DNA of 64,000 nt from Bin95 sp965220855 (GTDB taxonomy: Bacteria > Pseudomonadota > Alphaproteobacteria > Bin95): positions 1,798,001 to 1,862,000 of the forward strand of contig CBDCQY010000001.1 of assembly GCA_965220855.1 (NCBI GenBank). The letters run 5' to 3'. This document shows, in pieces, positions 42,974 to 51,110 of this stretch; positions within the stretch are counted from its first letter, which is position 1, and every line of letters begins with the position of its first letter. The notes under the pieces were generated by a model. It ran no database searches and was not told where the DNA came from. It worked only from the letters and a program-made list of their open reading frames with translations. The translations under genes were made by a program, and so were the position numbers.

Positions 42974-43489
42974 TCAGCATGGCGGGGAGGGCGGTTTGAG
43001 GGTGGCGAGGGCGGCGAAGGGGCCGGCGGGGGCGGAGTCGGCTTCCGGCGCATAGTCGAGCTGCGAGAGGTCCGCGCCCGGCGCGCGCGGATGCGGGTCG
43101 AGGCCGAGCGCCAGCGTCTCATGCGCGAGCTCCGCGAGATCGACGCCGCCCGGCGGCAGCGGCTCCGGCTCGTCGGCGTCGAAGGCGCCGACCTCCACCT
43201 CCGCCGCCTCGCCGGTTGCGAGGCCGGGCCGGTAGCGGCGCGAGAGAGGCTCATCCAGGCTCTCCTCGAACGACTCGCCCGTCACCACGCAGAGCCTTTG
43301 GACCCGCGCCGTCACCCGCCCCTCGATCGCCAGCCCGTCCCGCCCCCAGGGCCGGAGCGTCAGCGCCGCCTCGACCTCGGCCACCGCCGGCAGGTCGAGC
43401 GCGGCCGCGAAGCGCGCGCATTCCGCCGCCGTCGCGCCCAGCCGGAGCGCCGTCTCCGATTCGGGCCGGGCCAGCCGGCGCGTCAGCAC
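42974..43489 (-). CDS. YceD/DUF177 family protein
   Basis: A 171-residue DUF177 protein with 'VEAALTLRPWGRDGLAIEGRVTARVQRLCVVTGESFEESLDEPLSRRY' and an acidic C-terminal half ('DADEPEPLPPGGVDLAELAHETLALGLDPHPRAPGAD'). Relatives are linked to 23S rRNA accumulation and are usually encoded before rpmF and plsX; here a cupin gene follows instead. The start overlaps the cytochrome bc1 chaperone gene by 7 bp. Confidence 0.88.
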   Translation of the reverse strand: MLTRRLARPESETALRLGATAAECARFAAALDLPAVAEVEAALTLRPWGRDGLAIEGRVTARVQRLCVVTGESFEESLDEPLSRRYRPGLATGEAAEVEVGAFDADEPEPLPPGGVDLAELAHETLALGLDPHPRAPGADLSQLDYAPEADSAPAGPFAALATLKPPSPPC

Positions 43490-44046
43490 GGATCGACCTC
43501 CGGGAACGCCGCCCGCCCGGCGGCGAGGCGCGCGTCGTCCTCCGCCGCCAGCGCCGCCTCCACCTTGCGGATATAGGCCGCCGCCCGCGCCGGCAGTTCC
43601 GGGTCCGCCTCGGCGGTCCCATAGAGATTGCGCCCGGCGGCGGCAGCCAGGTCGCCGCCCCGGTCCAGCCCCTCGCTATAGGCGTCGAGGCGCCCGTAGA
43701 AGGCCTGCGCCATGCGCTTCACCTTCCTGCCGACGGCGAGGTCGCCCGCGCCCATTTCGCGCAGGTTTCGGTCCATGTCGGCGACGAACAGATCGACCAG
43801 CCCCTGGCCCAGTTCCGCCAGTTCGGGCGCGCGCTGCACGCGGCGCAACAGCAGCGCCACATGCAGCGTCACCAGCTCGAATCGCCCGTCCAGCGTGTCC
43901 GGCACGCCGAGCGCCAGCATGGTGCCGGGCCGGCGCGCCGCATCCACGGCGGCCCGGTAGAGCGCCCAGGCGACATCCGGCGGCCGCCGGCCGCCGAACA
44001 GGCGCCTGAGCGCGCCGATATTGACAAGCGGGCCTCGTCTCGTCAT
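43483..44046 (-). CDS. Ubiquinol-cytochrome c chaperone family protein (UQCC1/CBP3-like)
   Basis: A 187-residue helical protein with 'DVAWALYRAAVDAARRPGTMLALGVPDTLDGRFELVTLHVALLLRRVQ', 'VDLFVADMDRNLREMGAGDLAVGRKVKRMAQAFYGRLDAY' and 'AAAAGRNLYG', the signature of the Cbp3/UQCC family that assists cytochrome bc1 assembly. It pairs with the YceD gene and is divergent from bamE, an order conserved in alphaproteobacteria. Confidence 0.92.
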   Translation of the reverse strand: MTRRGPLVNIGALRRLFGGRRPPDVAWALYRAAVDAARRPGTMLALGVPDTLDGRFELVTLHVALLLRRVQRAPELAELGQGLVDLFVADMDRNLREMGAGDLAVGRKVKRMAQAFYGRLDAYSEGLDRGGDLAAAAGRNLYGTAEADPELPARAAAYIRKVEAALAAEDDARLAAGRAAFPEVDPC

Positions 44047-44082
44047 CTACAGCCTGAACTCCGACAAGGGAGGAGCGCCCCG

Positions 44083-44523
44083 ATGATACGGCTTGCCCTG
44101 TTGATTGTCGCGGGCTGTCTGGTTCTGGCCGGCTGCTCGCCCACGGTGGATCATCGCGGCTATGTCGTGCCCAAGCGCGCGCTCGAGGCGCTCGCCGATG
44201 GCGCCGCCACGCGCGCCCAGGTGCTGGAAGCGCTCGGCACGCCGTCGTCCACCACCGCCTTCGACGACAATACCTGGTACTATTTCGGCGAGACGGTGCA
44301 GCGCGTTTCCTTCTACGACCCGGAACTGGTCGAGCGCCAGATCCTGATCGTGCGCTTCGACGACGCCGGACTGGTTTCGAACATCGAGACCCGGGACGCC
44401 AGCAACGGAAATGTGGTGACGCTGGTGGGGCGCGAGACGCCGACCGCCGGCCATTCGCTCACCGCCATCGAGCAGATCCTCGGCAATATCGGCCGCTTCA
44501 ACCGCCCGCGCGGAGACCTGTAG
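44083..44523 (+). CDS. bamE: Outer-membrane protein assembly factor BamE
   Basis: A 146-residue lipoprotein with lipobox 'LVLAGCSPTVD' (Cys18) and the SmpA/BamE fold: 'HRGYVVPKRALEALADGAATRAQVLEALGTPSSTTAFDDNTWYYFGE' and 'VRFDDAGLVSNIETRD'. BamE stabilises the BamA-BamD complex that inserts outer-membrane barrels. The start at 44083 follows AGGGAGG. The divergent promoter region with the chaperone gene is only 36 bp. Confidence 0.93.
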   Translation: MIRLALLIVAGCLVLAGCSPTVDHRGYVVPKRALEALADGAATRAQVLEALGTPSSTTAFDDNTWYYFGETVQRVSFYDPELVERQILIVRFDDAGLVSNIETRDASNGNVVTLVGRETPTAGHSLTAIEQILGNIGRFNRPRGDL

Positions 44524-44549
44524 GCGCGAGCGCCTGGCGGGTCGGCGGG

Positions 44550-45089
44550 TCAGTCGCGGTCCCGGCGATAGCCTCCGGGCCGGCGCGATCCGCCGCCCCT
44601 GGGCGGCCCACGCCGGTCGTCATAGCCGCCCCGCCTGTCGTCGCCCCGCCGGTCGTCTCCCCGCCGGTCGTCATAGCCCCCGCGCCGGTCGTCGCCGCGA
44701 TAGTCGTCACGGCCGCGGCCCTCGAACGGCCGGCCCCGACGCCGGTCGTCGCGCTGGTCCGCCGCGCGCGCGCCGCGCTGCCATTCGAGCGTGATGCGGA
44801 AGGCCGCTCCGTCATCGCCGGCCGCCACCACCGGCTCGCCGGAAGCGTCGAACTTGAGCGCAAAGGCGATCGCCACCTTGCCGGGATCGGCGGACTTGAC
44901 CTGCTCCAGCATGGTCTGCGCCAGCGGTTGCAGGCGCGAGGCGGCGCGCTCGAAGCGCGGCACGATCTCGACGCCGGCCGCGCTGTCGTCCGCCTCTTCC
45001 CCGGACGGGCCGGCGGCGGTTTCGACATGGATCGTGCTGCCGTCGGACAGCAGGAACTTGACGGTGTTGACGGTCATATCGGGAAGCAT
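44550..45089 (-). CDS. Trypco1-like (CU044_2847-type) protein with Arg/Asp/Gly-rich tail
   Basis: A 179-residue protein. Residues 5-110 resemble the trypsin-co-occurring domain 1 fold: 'VKFLLSDGSTIHVET', then 'FERAASRLQPLAQTMLEQVKSADPGKVAIAFALKFDASGEPVVAAGD' and 'FRITLEWQRG'. Residues 111-179 are a disordered-looking tail of repeated RGGYDDRRGDDRR units. Trypco1 domains are known as adaptor parts of peptidase-linked conflict systems (VMAP-type), but none of the other components is nearby. ATG codons at 45089 and 45077 are both possible. Confidence 0.6.
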   Translation of the reverse strand: MLPDMTVNTVKFLLSDGSTIHVETAAGPSGEEADDSAAGVEIVPRFERAASRLQPLAQTMLEQVKSADPGKVAIAFALKFDASGEPVVAAGDDGAAFRITLEWQRGARAADQRDDRRRGRPFEGRGRDDYRGDDRRGGYDDRRGDDRRGDDRRGGYDDRRGPPRGGGSRRPGGYRRDRD

Positions 45090-45186
45090 CCTGAACCGGC
45101 CGCGCCAGGCGGCCTGCGGGCAGCCGGTTCGTGTCCCGGCGGGAAGAGCCGGTCTTCTACAGCCTTTGTCGTCCGAGGGAAACCGG

Positions 45187-46248
45187 CTATTCGGCCGCGA
45201 GCGGGGCGGAAAAGGCGACGCCCGGCACCCGGATGCCGTTCGGCCGCCCCGAGGCGGTCGCCTCCTGATATTCGTCGGTCATCATCGGCGGCAGGGCGGG
45301 GCCGTCCTCGCAGGCGAGCCAGAGGCGCAGCAGATGGCGCTTCCGGGCGGGGTCCTCCCAGTCCAGATAGGCGGTGCGCGAATGCAGGATGCGGTGATTG
45401 TTGACGATCTGGATATCGCCCTCCTCCAGCACCATGTCGAGATGCAGGGCGGGGTCGGCGGCGAGCGCGTCGATCGTGTCCATGGCCTCGATCTGGGCCG
45501 GCTCCAGCGCCGGCGCGCCCGGCATGGCGCGCGCCTTCTCGATGGCGCTGCGGACATAGGTGGTCACCACATTGCCTTGCCAGGGCTTGAACACCGGCAC
45601 CTCGGCCCAGGGTCGCCGGCCGGCCGGCACCTCGCCCCAGCGGGTGCGGGCGAGCGGTCGGGTGAGCGCGGCCGCCAGGTCGGGGCGCCGCCGCGCCATC
45701 TCGTTCCAGATGGCGACCGAACTGACCAGCGAGCTTTCGCCGCCCTCGCGAGCGGAGCTGAGGCAGAGGAGGCAGGCGAGGTCCGAGGAGTCGGTGTGAT
45801 AGGGCAGCCGCGCCCGCGTCTGATAGCCGCGCGTCTCGGGCCGGCGATAGTCCAGGCCGAGGTCCCGGACATGGCCCAGCACATGTCCCTTGCCGTTCTG
45901 CGACACGGCCTCGCCCAGATGCAGGCCGAGCAGCCAGAAGGCCGCCGCCGCGCGTTCGACCGGCCAGTCGCGGACCGGCAGGCCGCGAATGCGCTGGAAG
46001 CCGAGCCCGTGCAGCACTTCCCGCCGGATGGCGGCCAGCCTCCCCGCGAGCCCCGGCAGCGGGTCGCGCGCAAGCTCCAGGATCGGCGTGTTGCGCTGGC
46101 GCTCGACCGCCGCCTCGATCTCCGCCACCTCCTCCGGCGCGAGACGCCAGTTCCACCGTTCCGGCTCCGCCGCCAGCTCCGGCCCGGTCCAGCATTGCGG
46201 CGTCGCCACCGGTTCGGGGAAGGCTCCCTGCTCTGCGCCCTGCTCCAT
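45187..46248 (-). CDS. TauD/TfdA-family dioxygenase
   Basis: A 353-residue Fe(II)/2-oxoglutarate-type oxygenase. The facial triad is visible as 'LPYHTDSSDLACLLCLS' (His-x-Asp) and a distal His in 'IVNNHRILHSRTAYLDW', followed by 'KRHLLRLWLACEDG' with the Arg that binds 2-oxoglutarate. The N-terminus 'WTGPELAAEPERWNWRL' matches a group of uncharacterised TauD relatives acting on unknown organic acids. It ends 13 bp before the metallo-beta-lactamase-fold gene start on the same strand. Confidence 0.87.
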   Translation of the reverse strand: MEQGAEQGAFPEPVATPQCWTGPELAAEPERWNWRLAPEEVAEIEAAVERQRNTPILELARDPLPGLAGRLAAIRREVLHGLGFQRIRGLPVRDWPVERAAAAFWLLGLHLGEAVSQNGKGHVLGHVRDLGLDYRRPETRGYQTRARLPYHTDSSDLACLLCLSSAREGGESSLVSSVAIWNEMARRRPDLAAALTRPLARTRWGEVPAGRRPWAEVPVFKPWQGNVVTTYVRSAIEKARAMPGAPALEPAQIEAMDTIDALAADPALHLDMVLEEGDIQIVNNHRILHSRTAYLDWEDPARKRHLLRLWLACEDGPALPPMMTDEYQEATASGRPNGIRVPGVAFSAPLAAE

Positions 46249-46261
46249 GCCGCCTCTCCCT

Positions 46262-47152
46262 TCAGTCGATGCGCCCGATGGCGTCGACCGACCCCACCTG
46301 CAGCTCCATCAGGTCCTCGCCCCAGATGATGTCGCCGTCGAACACCGCCGCCATCTCGCGCAGGATGCGCGCGCGGATCGCCGGCCGGTCGATCTGGGCG
46401 GTGATATGCGTGAGCACCAGCGCGCCGACGCCGGCTTCCGCCGCCACCGTCGCCGTGTCGAGATGATTGCCGCAGGCGCGGCGATATTCGGCCGACGGCT
46501 CCGTGCCGGAGAAGAAATGGTTCATGTGGATCAGCAGGTCGGCCCCCTTCGCCAGCGCCACAATGTCAGGGCACACGCCCCCGCTGTCGCCCGAATAGCA
46601 GATCGACCCGGCGTCGCTCTCGATGCGGAAGGCGAGGCAGTGCAGATAGGGCTGGAAATGCCAGCCCTCGCCGACGGTCACCCGCCAGTCCCGCCCTTCC
46701 ACCGCGTCGCCCGGGCCGATCTCGCGCACCTGGGGGTCGGGGCCGGCGCGCGCGCCCTCGCCGCCCCGCGCGCGGTAGATGTCGAGACTGCAGCGATGGC
46801 GGGTGCGCGCCTCGATATCGGGACCGTAAACGCCGTCCGCGCCGAACAGCAGCCGCGTCATCTGCGCGGTCGGCGGCGGGCCGAACACCTGCAGCTCCGT
46901 CAGTTGCCCCGCGCCCTGGTCCCAGCGGTTCATCACCAGGCGGGCATAGTCCATGCAGTGGTCGTAATGCAGGTGGCTGAGGAAGCAGTGGCTTATATCC
47001 ACCGCGCGCCGGCCGGCCTCCAGCAGGCGATGATGCGCGCCCGGCCCGTGATCGAAGATGAGCCTGTCGCCGCCGATCTCGACCAGATAGCCGGACCCCA
47101 TTCGCTTCAGCGAGGGCGCGGGGGTGCCGGTGCCGAGCAGGGTGAGGCGCAT
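46262..47152 (-). CDS. Metallo-beta-lactamase-fold hydrolase, RNase Z-like
   Basis: A 296-residue metallohydrolase with 'LTLLGTGTPAPSLKRMGSGYLVEIGGDRLIFDHGPG', the metal motif 'LSHLHYDHCMDY' (HxHxDH), 'CYSGDSGGVCPDIV' and 'VLTHITAQID'. The opening resembles RNase Z and pyrroloquinoline/arylsulfatase-type beta-lactamase-fold enzymes; the role is probably metabolic rather than tRNA processing, as the exosite loop is absent. I start at the ATG at 47152 where similarity begins. Probably co-transcribed with the dioxygenase gene. Confidence 0.82.
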   Translation of the reverse strand: MRLTLLGTGTPAPSLKRMGSGYLVEIGGDRLIFDHGPGAHHRLLEAGRRAVDISHCFLSHLHYDHCMDYARLVMNRWDQGAGQLTELQVFGPPPTAQMTRLLFGADGVYGPDIEARTRHRCSLDIYRARGGEGARAGPDPQVREIGPGDAVEGRDWRVTVGEGWHFQPYLHCLAFRIESDAGSICYSGDSGGVCPDIVALAKGADLLIHMNHFFSGTEPSAEYRRACGNHLDTATVAAEAGVGALVLTHITAQIDRPAIRARILREMAAVFDGDIIWGEDLMELQVGSVDAIGRID

Positions 47153-47265
47153 GGGCTGGCGATCCTTCGGGCTGCTCCCGGCGAAACTGCGCAAGCATCG
47201 GGTGGCGGGCGCCGGGAGGGGAGCCTAACTTTCGAGGCGACACTCGGCAAGGAGACAGAGCAGCC

Positions 47266-48117
47266 ATGTCCCAAAGCCTCTATTCGCGCATCGAAGCCGC
47301 GCTCGCCATGATCGCCCGCAACCAGGCCGACCAGCCCAGCCTGGAGGCCATGGCGTCGGCGGCGGGCATGAGCCCGCACCATTTCCAGCGCACCTTCCGG
47401 CGCTGGGTCGGCGTCAGCCCCACGAAGTTCCTGCAATATCTGACGCTGGACCGCGCCAAGGCGTCGCTCGCGGAGAACGCCAGCGTGCTGGAAGCCTCCT
47501 GGGACGCCGGCCTTTCCGGCCCCGGCAGGCTGCACGACCTGTTCGTGACGCATGAGGCGGTGACGCCCGGCGACTACAAGCGGCGCGGGGCGGGGCTTCG
47601 CATCCGCTACGGCTTTCACGACTCGCCCTTCGGACGCTGCCTGCTGATGGTCACCGACCGGGGCGTTTGCGGCCTCGCCTTCGCGGCCGAGGGCGGGGAG
47701 GCGCGCGTGCTGGAAGAGATGGCCGGGCGCTGGCCGGCGGCCGCGCTCGCCGAGGACGGGGCGGAGACCGCGCCGCTCGCCGGGCGCATCTTCGCGCCGG
47801 AGCCGGGCCGCGCGCCGCTCCGCCTCGCGCTTCACGGCACCAATTTCCAGATCCGCGTCTGGGACGCGCTGCTGCGCATTCCGCCCGGAGCGCTGGCGAC
47901 CTATGGCGATGTGGCGGCGGCGCTGGGCGCGCCCCGGGCGTCGCGGGCCGTGGGCGCGGCGGTCGGGCGCAATCCGGTCTCCTGGCTCGTCCCCTGCCAC
48001 CGCGTCATTCGCTCGAACGGCTATCTGCACGATTATGAATGGGGTCTGGCGCGCAAGGCGGCGCTGATCGGCTGGGAAGCGGCCCGGAGCGCGCCGCCGC
48101 GCTCGGCTGCGGCGTGA
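47266..48117 (+). CDS. AraC-type regulator fused to O6-alkylguanine-DNA alkyltransferase
   Basis: A 283-residue fusion: residues 5-105 form an AraC helix-turn-helix domain ('SLEAMASAAGMSPHHFQRTFRRWVGVSPTKFLQYL'), and residues 110-275 an Ogt-like alkyltransferase with 'GTNFQIRVWDALLRIPPGALATYGDVAAALG' and the acceptor cysteine in 'LVPCHRVIRSNGYLHDYEWG'. It lacks the N-terminal zinc Ada domain, so it can repair O6-alkylguanine but not sense phosphotriesters in the classic way. The 3' end overlaps the convergent methyltransferase gene by 113 bp. Confidence 0.9.
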   Translation: MSQSLYSRIEAALAMIARNQADQPSLEAMASAAGMSPHHFQRTFRRWVGVSPTKFLQYLTLDRAKASLAENASVLEASWDAGLSGPGRLHDLFVTHEAVTPGDYKRRGAGLRIRYGFHDSPFGRCLLMVTDRGVCGLAFAAEGGEARVLEEMAGRWPAAALAEDGAETAPLAGRIFAPEPGRAPLRLALHGTNFQIRVWDALLRIPPGALATYGDVAAALGAPRASRAVGAAVGRNPVSWLVPCHRVIRSNGYLHDYEWGLARKAALIGWEAARSAPPRSAAA

Positions 48118-48817
48118 GCACGCCTTGCAGCAGCCGCCGGCGGGCGACCGGGGCCGGCGTCGCGGCCGCGAGCCGCTTGCCGGCCTCGGCCACCAACACC
48201 CCGCCCAGGAAGGGCAGGCAGCGCCGGCCGAAGCCTTCCAGCGCTTCGGCCGCCCCCGGCCGGAACAGCGGGCGCAAGGGCGGCGCGAACAGCGCCTCCT
48301 CGACGCCGAGCGGCGTGAACATCGCCTCGCCGAGCAGCCGCGTCAGCTGGGCGCGCGACCAGGGCCGGCCATGGCCGAAGGGCGTGTGCTCGAAACGCGC
48401 CCAGAGGCCGCGCCGGTTGGGCGCGATGACGATCAGCCGCCCCTCGCCGGCCAGCACCCGCCAGACCTCGCGCAGCCGCCCGGCGAGATGCTCGGACACC
48501 TCCACATCGTGCGCCAGCAGCACGCGGTCGAAAGCCATGTCGGGGAAGGGCAGGGCGTCTTCCTCGGTCAGCGCGCAGCGGCTGCGTCCGGCCGCCGGCC
48601 AGCGATGCGCGCCCTGTCCCCCCGGCATGGCGGTCAGCACCCGCTCGGCGCCCTCCGGCAGCGCATCGAGCAGCGGCGGGGCGTAGCCCAGGCCCAGCAC
48701 GCGCATCGTCGCGAGCGACGGCCAGCGCCGCCGGAGACGCTTCGCCAGCACGCCGGCCGCCGCGCGCCCGAGCGGGCTGGCGTAGAAGGCTTCCAATTCC
48801 TTGACAGCGCCGCGCAT
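48005..48817 (-). CDS. Class I SAM-dependent methyltransferase
   Basis: A 270-residue protein with an SAM-binding start 'MRVLGLGYAPPLLDALPEGAERVLTAMPG', motif II-like 'LPFPDMAFDRVLLAHDVEVSEHLAGRLREVWRVLAGEGRLIVIAPNRRGLWARFEHTPFGHGRPWS', as in Methyltransf_11 proteins often encoded beside gloB. The C-terminal 35 residues are Ser/Pro-rich and encoded opposite the AraC-Ogt gene, so the true functional end may be earlier. Substrate unknown. Confidence 0.83.
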   Translation of the reverse strand: MRGAVKELEAFYASPLGRAAAGVLAKRLRRRWPSLATMRVLGLGYAPPLLDALPEGAERVLTAMPGGQGAHRWPAAGRSRCALTEEDALPFPDMAFDRVLLAHDVEVSEHLAGRLREVWRVLAGEGRLIVIAPNRRGLWARFEHTPFGHGRPWSRAQLTRLLGEAMFTPLGVEEALFAPPLRPLFRPGAAEALEGFGRRCLPFLGGVLVAEAGKRLAAATPAPVARRRLLQGVLTPQPSAAARSGPLPSRSAPPCAPDPIHNRADSRSSE

Positions 48818-48877
48818 GATCGAGCCTCTCCGGGACCGGAGAATACAGCCAAATCGCGCCTGCGGGCGTTGCGCCCG

Positions 48878-49408
48878 CTATCCTTGGGCGTCGCAGCTTC
48901 GGGTCGGCAGCCCCGGCCCGCCGGCGCGCCCGCTGCGGCGCTCGAACAGCAGCACATCGTGCCACACGCCGTCGAGATGACCGTAGCGCTCCCGACGGCC
49001 GACCTCTCGGAAGCCGCATTTGCGGTGGAGCGCGACGCTCGGTCCGTTGGCGGCCAGGATCTGCGCCTGCAGCGTCCAGTAGCCCGCCGCTTCCGAGGCC
49101 TCGACCAGACCGCGCAGCAGCGCCGCGCCGACCCCCAGCCGCCGCGCGTCCTCCCCGACATAGACGCTGACCTCAGCGACGCCGGCGGCGCCTCAGGTGT
49201 CCGGGGCGGGCGTGAGCGCCGCCCAGCCGAGGGTCCGGCCCCCGCCGTCGCGGGCGACCAGCCGGCCGAGCGCCAGATGGCCCCGGTCCCACGCCTTCCA
49301 GCTCGGCGGATTCTTCATGAAGGCGGCGACGCCTGTCTTCAGGCCCGCGCGGTAGATGGCCCGAACTTCGGGCCAATCGCGATCCCGCATGGCGTCGATG
49401 GCGATCAT
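48878..49408 (-). pseudogene. GNAT acetyltransferase (phosphinothricin acetyltransferase-like) with an in-frame stop
   Basis: Reading from the ATG at 49408 gives a normal PAT-type GNAT of 176 residues, interrupted by TGA at 49193-49195 (codon 72). Upstream: 'MIAIDAMRDRDWPEVRAIYRAGLKTGVAAF'. Downstream in the same frame: 'GVAEVSVYVGEDARRLGVGAALLRGLVE...AANGPSVALHRKCGFREVG', including the acetyl-CoA loop. Intact relatives have Cys at about this point ('RCVYGGVAEVSVYV'), so TGC to TGA by a single base change is likely. The upstream half alone lacks the acetyl-CoA site. Confidence 0.82.
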
Positions 49409-50290
49409 GGCGCGTTCCGCCGATCCTTTTCGGAATCGTTTTCAACTATGCCGGCCGCCCCGACCGGTCAAGCGTCTTGCTGCGCCGCTCCGCCGCGAGG
49501 CGCCGGAGTGTCAGGAAATTATTCCGTTCCATCAACCGGTTCCGCGAGGCGCCGCCGCCCGCAACACAAAGCCGCCGCGCGAGCTCTTCCGCCGGCGCGG
49601 TCCGGCCGTATCGGGCCGGACCGGTCGGTTCTCCGGGGAGGCGTCCTCGCCGGGAATAGGGATCACAAATTATCCCAAAATCTGCTGTATAATAATGATT
49701 TTCTTATGAATATAAATTCATCATAAAATATATATTTTGCAAGTAGTTTGACGCTAAATCGTGATATTATATGGCAAGTTGTGATTTCTATATATGTCAT
49801 TTTAATCCAATATCGTCGAAATTAATTTGATTTGTGTTTTACTTTTTGTAAATTTTGATCATACAATAAAATGTCACAATCAGCTCAATTCCGAAAATAT
49901 AATGTGACTCGATGATATCTGATTTGGCACTAATTGTTCCTTTGCCTTCAGCAATATCCGTCCAAATATAATATGTTTGCAAACATCATATGTCTTGATC
50001 AGGCTGCGAAGAATTGAGCCGTTTTGACGCAGCAGCCGATGAGAGCGCACGCCCTTGCGACGGAACTGGCGGTGTTGAGCGGCAGAATTGCGACGATTGG
50101 TCACTGTCTGCATCGGAGGCTCTGCCCGGACCCGGAGCGGTTCGAATATTCGATCCAGAGGGCTCCTTCCCGCGCGGGGACAAGGCATAACCCAAGGTAC
50201 AGAAGGCATTGCGGACCTCTCGGTATCGGGTTCGGCTGTCCTGTCCAGCCAGCATATGAATGAAGACGTCGGTCCTTAGGTGGAAGTGTA

Positions 50291-50315
50291 ATGATGTGAC
50301 ATTGCAGCACATCAT
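50291..50315. promoter_or_regulatory. Inverted repeat upstream of the GntR gene
   Basis: Perfect 8-bp arms ATGATGTG/CACATCAT separated by 9 bases, 58 bp before the GntR start codon. Symmetry and position suggest an operator. Confidence 0.5.
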
Positions 50316-50337
50316 ATTGAACTAAACGTGATTTGCC

Positions 50338-50366
50338 TTGACGAACGGTAACGTTCTGTTTACTGG
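50338..50366 (+). promoter_or_regulatory. Candidate promoter with an operator in the spacer, before the GntR gene
   Basis: TTGACG (50338-50343) and TACTGG (50361-50366) are 17 bases apart. The palindrome GAACG-N4-CGTTC (50343-50356) lies between them. A repressor bound there would block its own promoter. The -10 match is weak. Confidence 0.4.
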
Positions 50367-50372
50367 CTCCCC

Positions 50373-51110
50373 ATGAGCGAGATGCGGTTCTACGACCTCA
50401 AGCAGGCGTCGGGGCTGGCCCATAGTCTCGGCGCCCAGATGGCGCGGGAGCTCGGCCGGCGGATCGTCGCCAGCAACTATGAGCCCGGTCAGCTGATCGA
50501 GGATGAGGCCACGCTGGCGCAGCGCTATCAGGTCAGCCGGTCGGTCGTTCGCGACGCCGTCAAGATTCTGGTCGGCAAGGGCCTGCTGGAGGTCCGGCGG
50601 GGCATCGGCACCCGGGTTCGCGACCGGATGGAATGGGGCCTGCTGGACGACGATGTGCTGGCCTGGCACCAGTCGGCGCCGCCGCAGGCGCAGTTCCTGC
50701 GCCAGCTGACCGAGCTGCGCATGATGATCGAGCCGAAGGCCGCCCGCTGGGCCGCCGAGCGCGGAACGGACGAAGAGCTGGCCAGCATCGCGTCCGCCCA
50801 GAAGCGCATGGAAAGCGAAAACGGCTCGATCGACGATTTCGTGTCCGCCGACGCGCATTATCATCGCGCGATCCTGCGGGCCGCGCATAATGAGTTTCTG
50901 GGCATGTTCGAGGGCGTGATCTATTGCGCGCTGCTGGAGTCGATCCGGCACACCAATAGCGACCCGCGCGACAACAAGAACTCGCTCCCCTATCACGCCA
51001 GCGTGACCCAGGCCATTTTGCAGCGCAGCGCCGGCTCGGCCGAGAAGGCGATGGACCTGCTGCTGGAAGAAACCCGCCACCGCCTCGCGGCGCGATTCCC
51101 GGAAGACTAG
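50373..51110 (+). CDS. FadR/GntR-family transcriptional regulator with FCD domain
   Basis: A 245-residue regulator. The N-terminal winged helix is 'QMARELGRRIVASNYEPGQLIEDEATLAQRYQVSRSVVRDAVKILVGKGLLEVRRGIGTRV'; the C-terminal FCD effector domain has the metal-binding histidines in 'DAHYHRAILRAAHNEFL' and 'YHASVTQAIL'. It resembles DgoR-type regulators of sugar-acid catabolism. The ABC sugar/polyol operon and PfkB kinase 2.5 kb downstream are possible targets; that is inference from distance. Confidence 0.88.
   Translation: MSEMRFYDLKQASGLAHSLGAQMARELGRRIVASNYEPGQLIEDEATLAQRYQVSRSVVRDAVKILVGKGLLEVRRGIGTRVRDRMEWGLLDDDVLAWHQSAPPQAQFLRQLTELRMMIEPKAARWAAERGTDEELASIASAQKRMESENGSIDDFVSADAHYHRAILRAAHNEFLGMFEGVIYCALLESIRHTNSDPRDNKNSLPYHASVTQAILQRSAGSAEKAMDLLLEETRHRLAARFPED

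Larger units (their letters stand above)
49409..50372. other. 964-bp intergenic region with an AT-rich island
   Basis: I see no convincing coding frame here. About 49660-50000 is strikingly AT-rich compared with the rest of the window and holds short palindromes (for example ATGAAT-N4-ATTCAT at 49706-49721) and a TATAAT at 49688-49693. The right end, 50290-50372, carries operator-like inverted repeats in front of the GntR gene. The island could be a binding, replication-related or silenced-DNA region, or the remnant of acquired DNA. Confidence 0.7.

Noticed and set aside
49880..50279. Small open frames (63-109 codons) in the AT-rich intergenic region
   Set aside because: They have no ribosome sites or family features, change composition abruptly along their length, and overlap each other on both strands.
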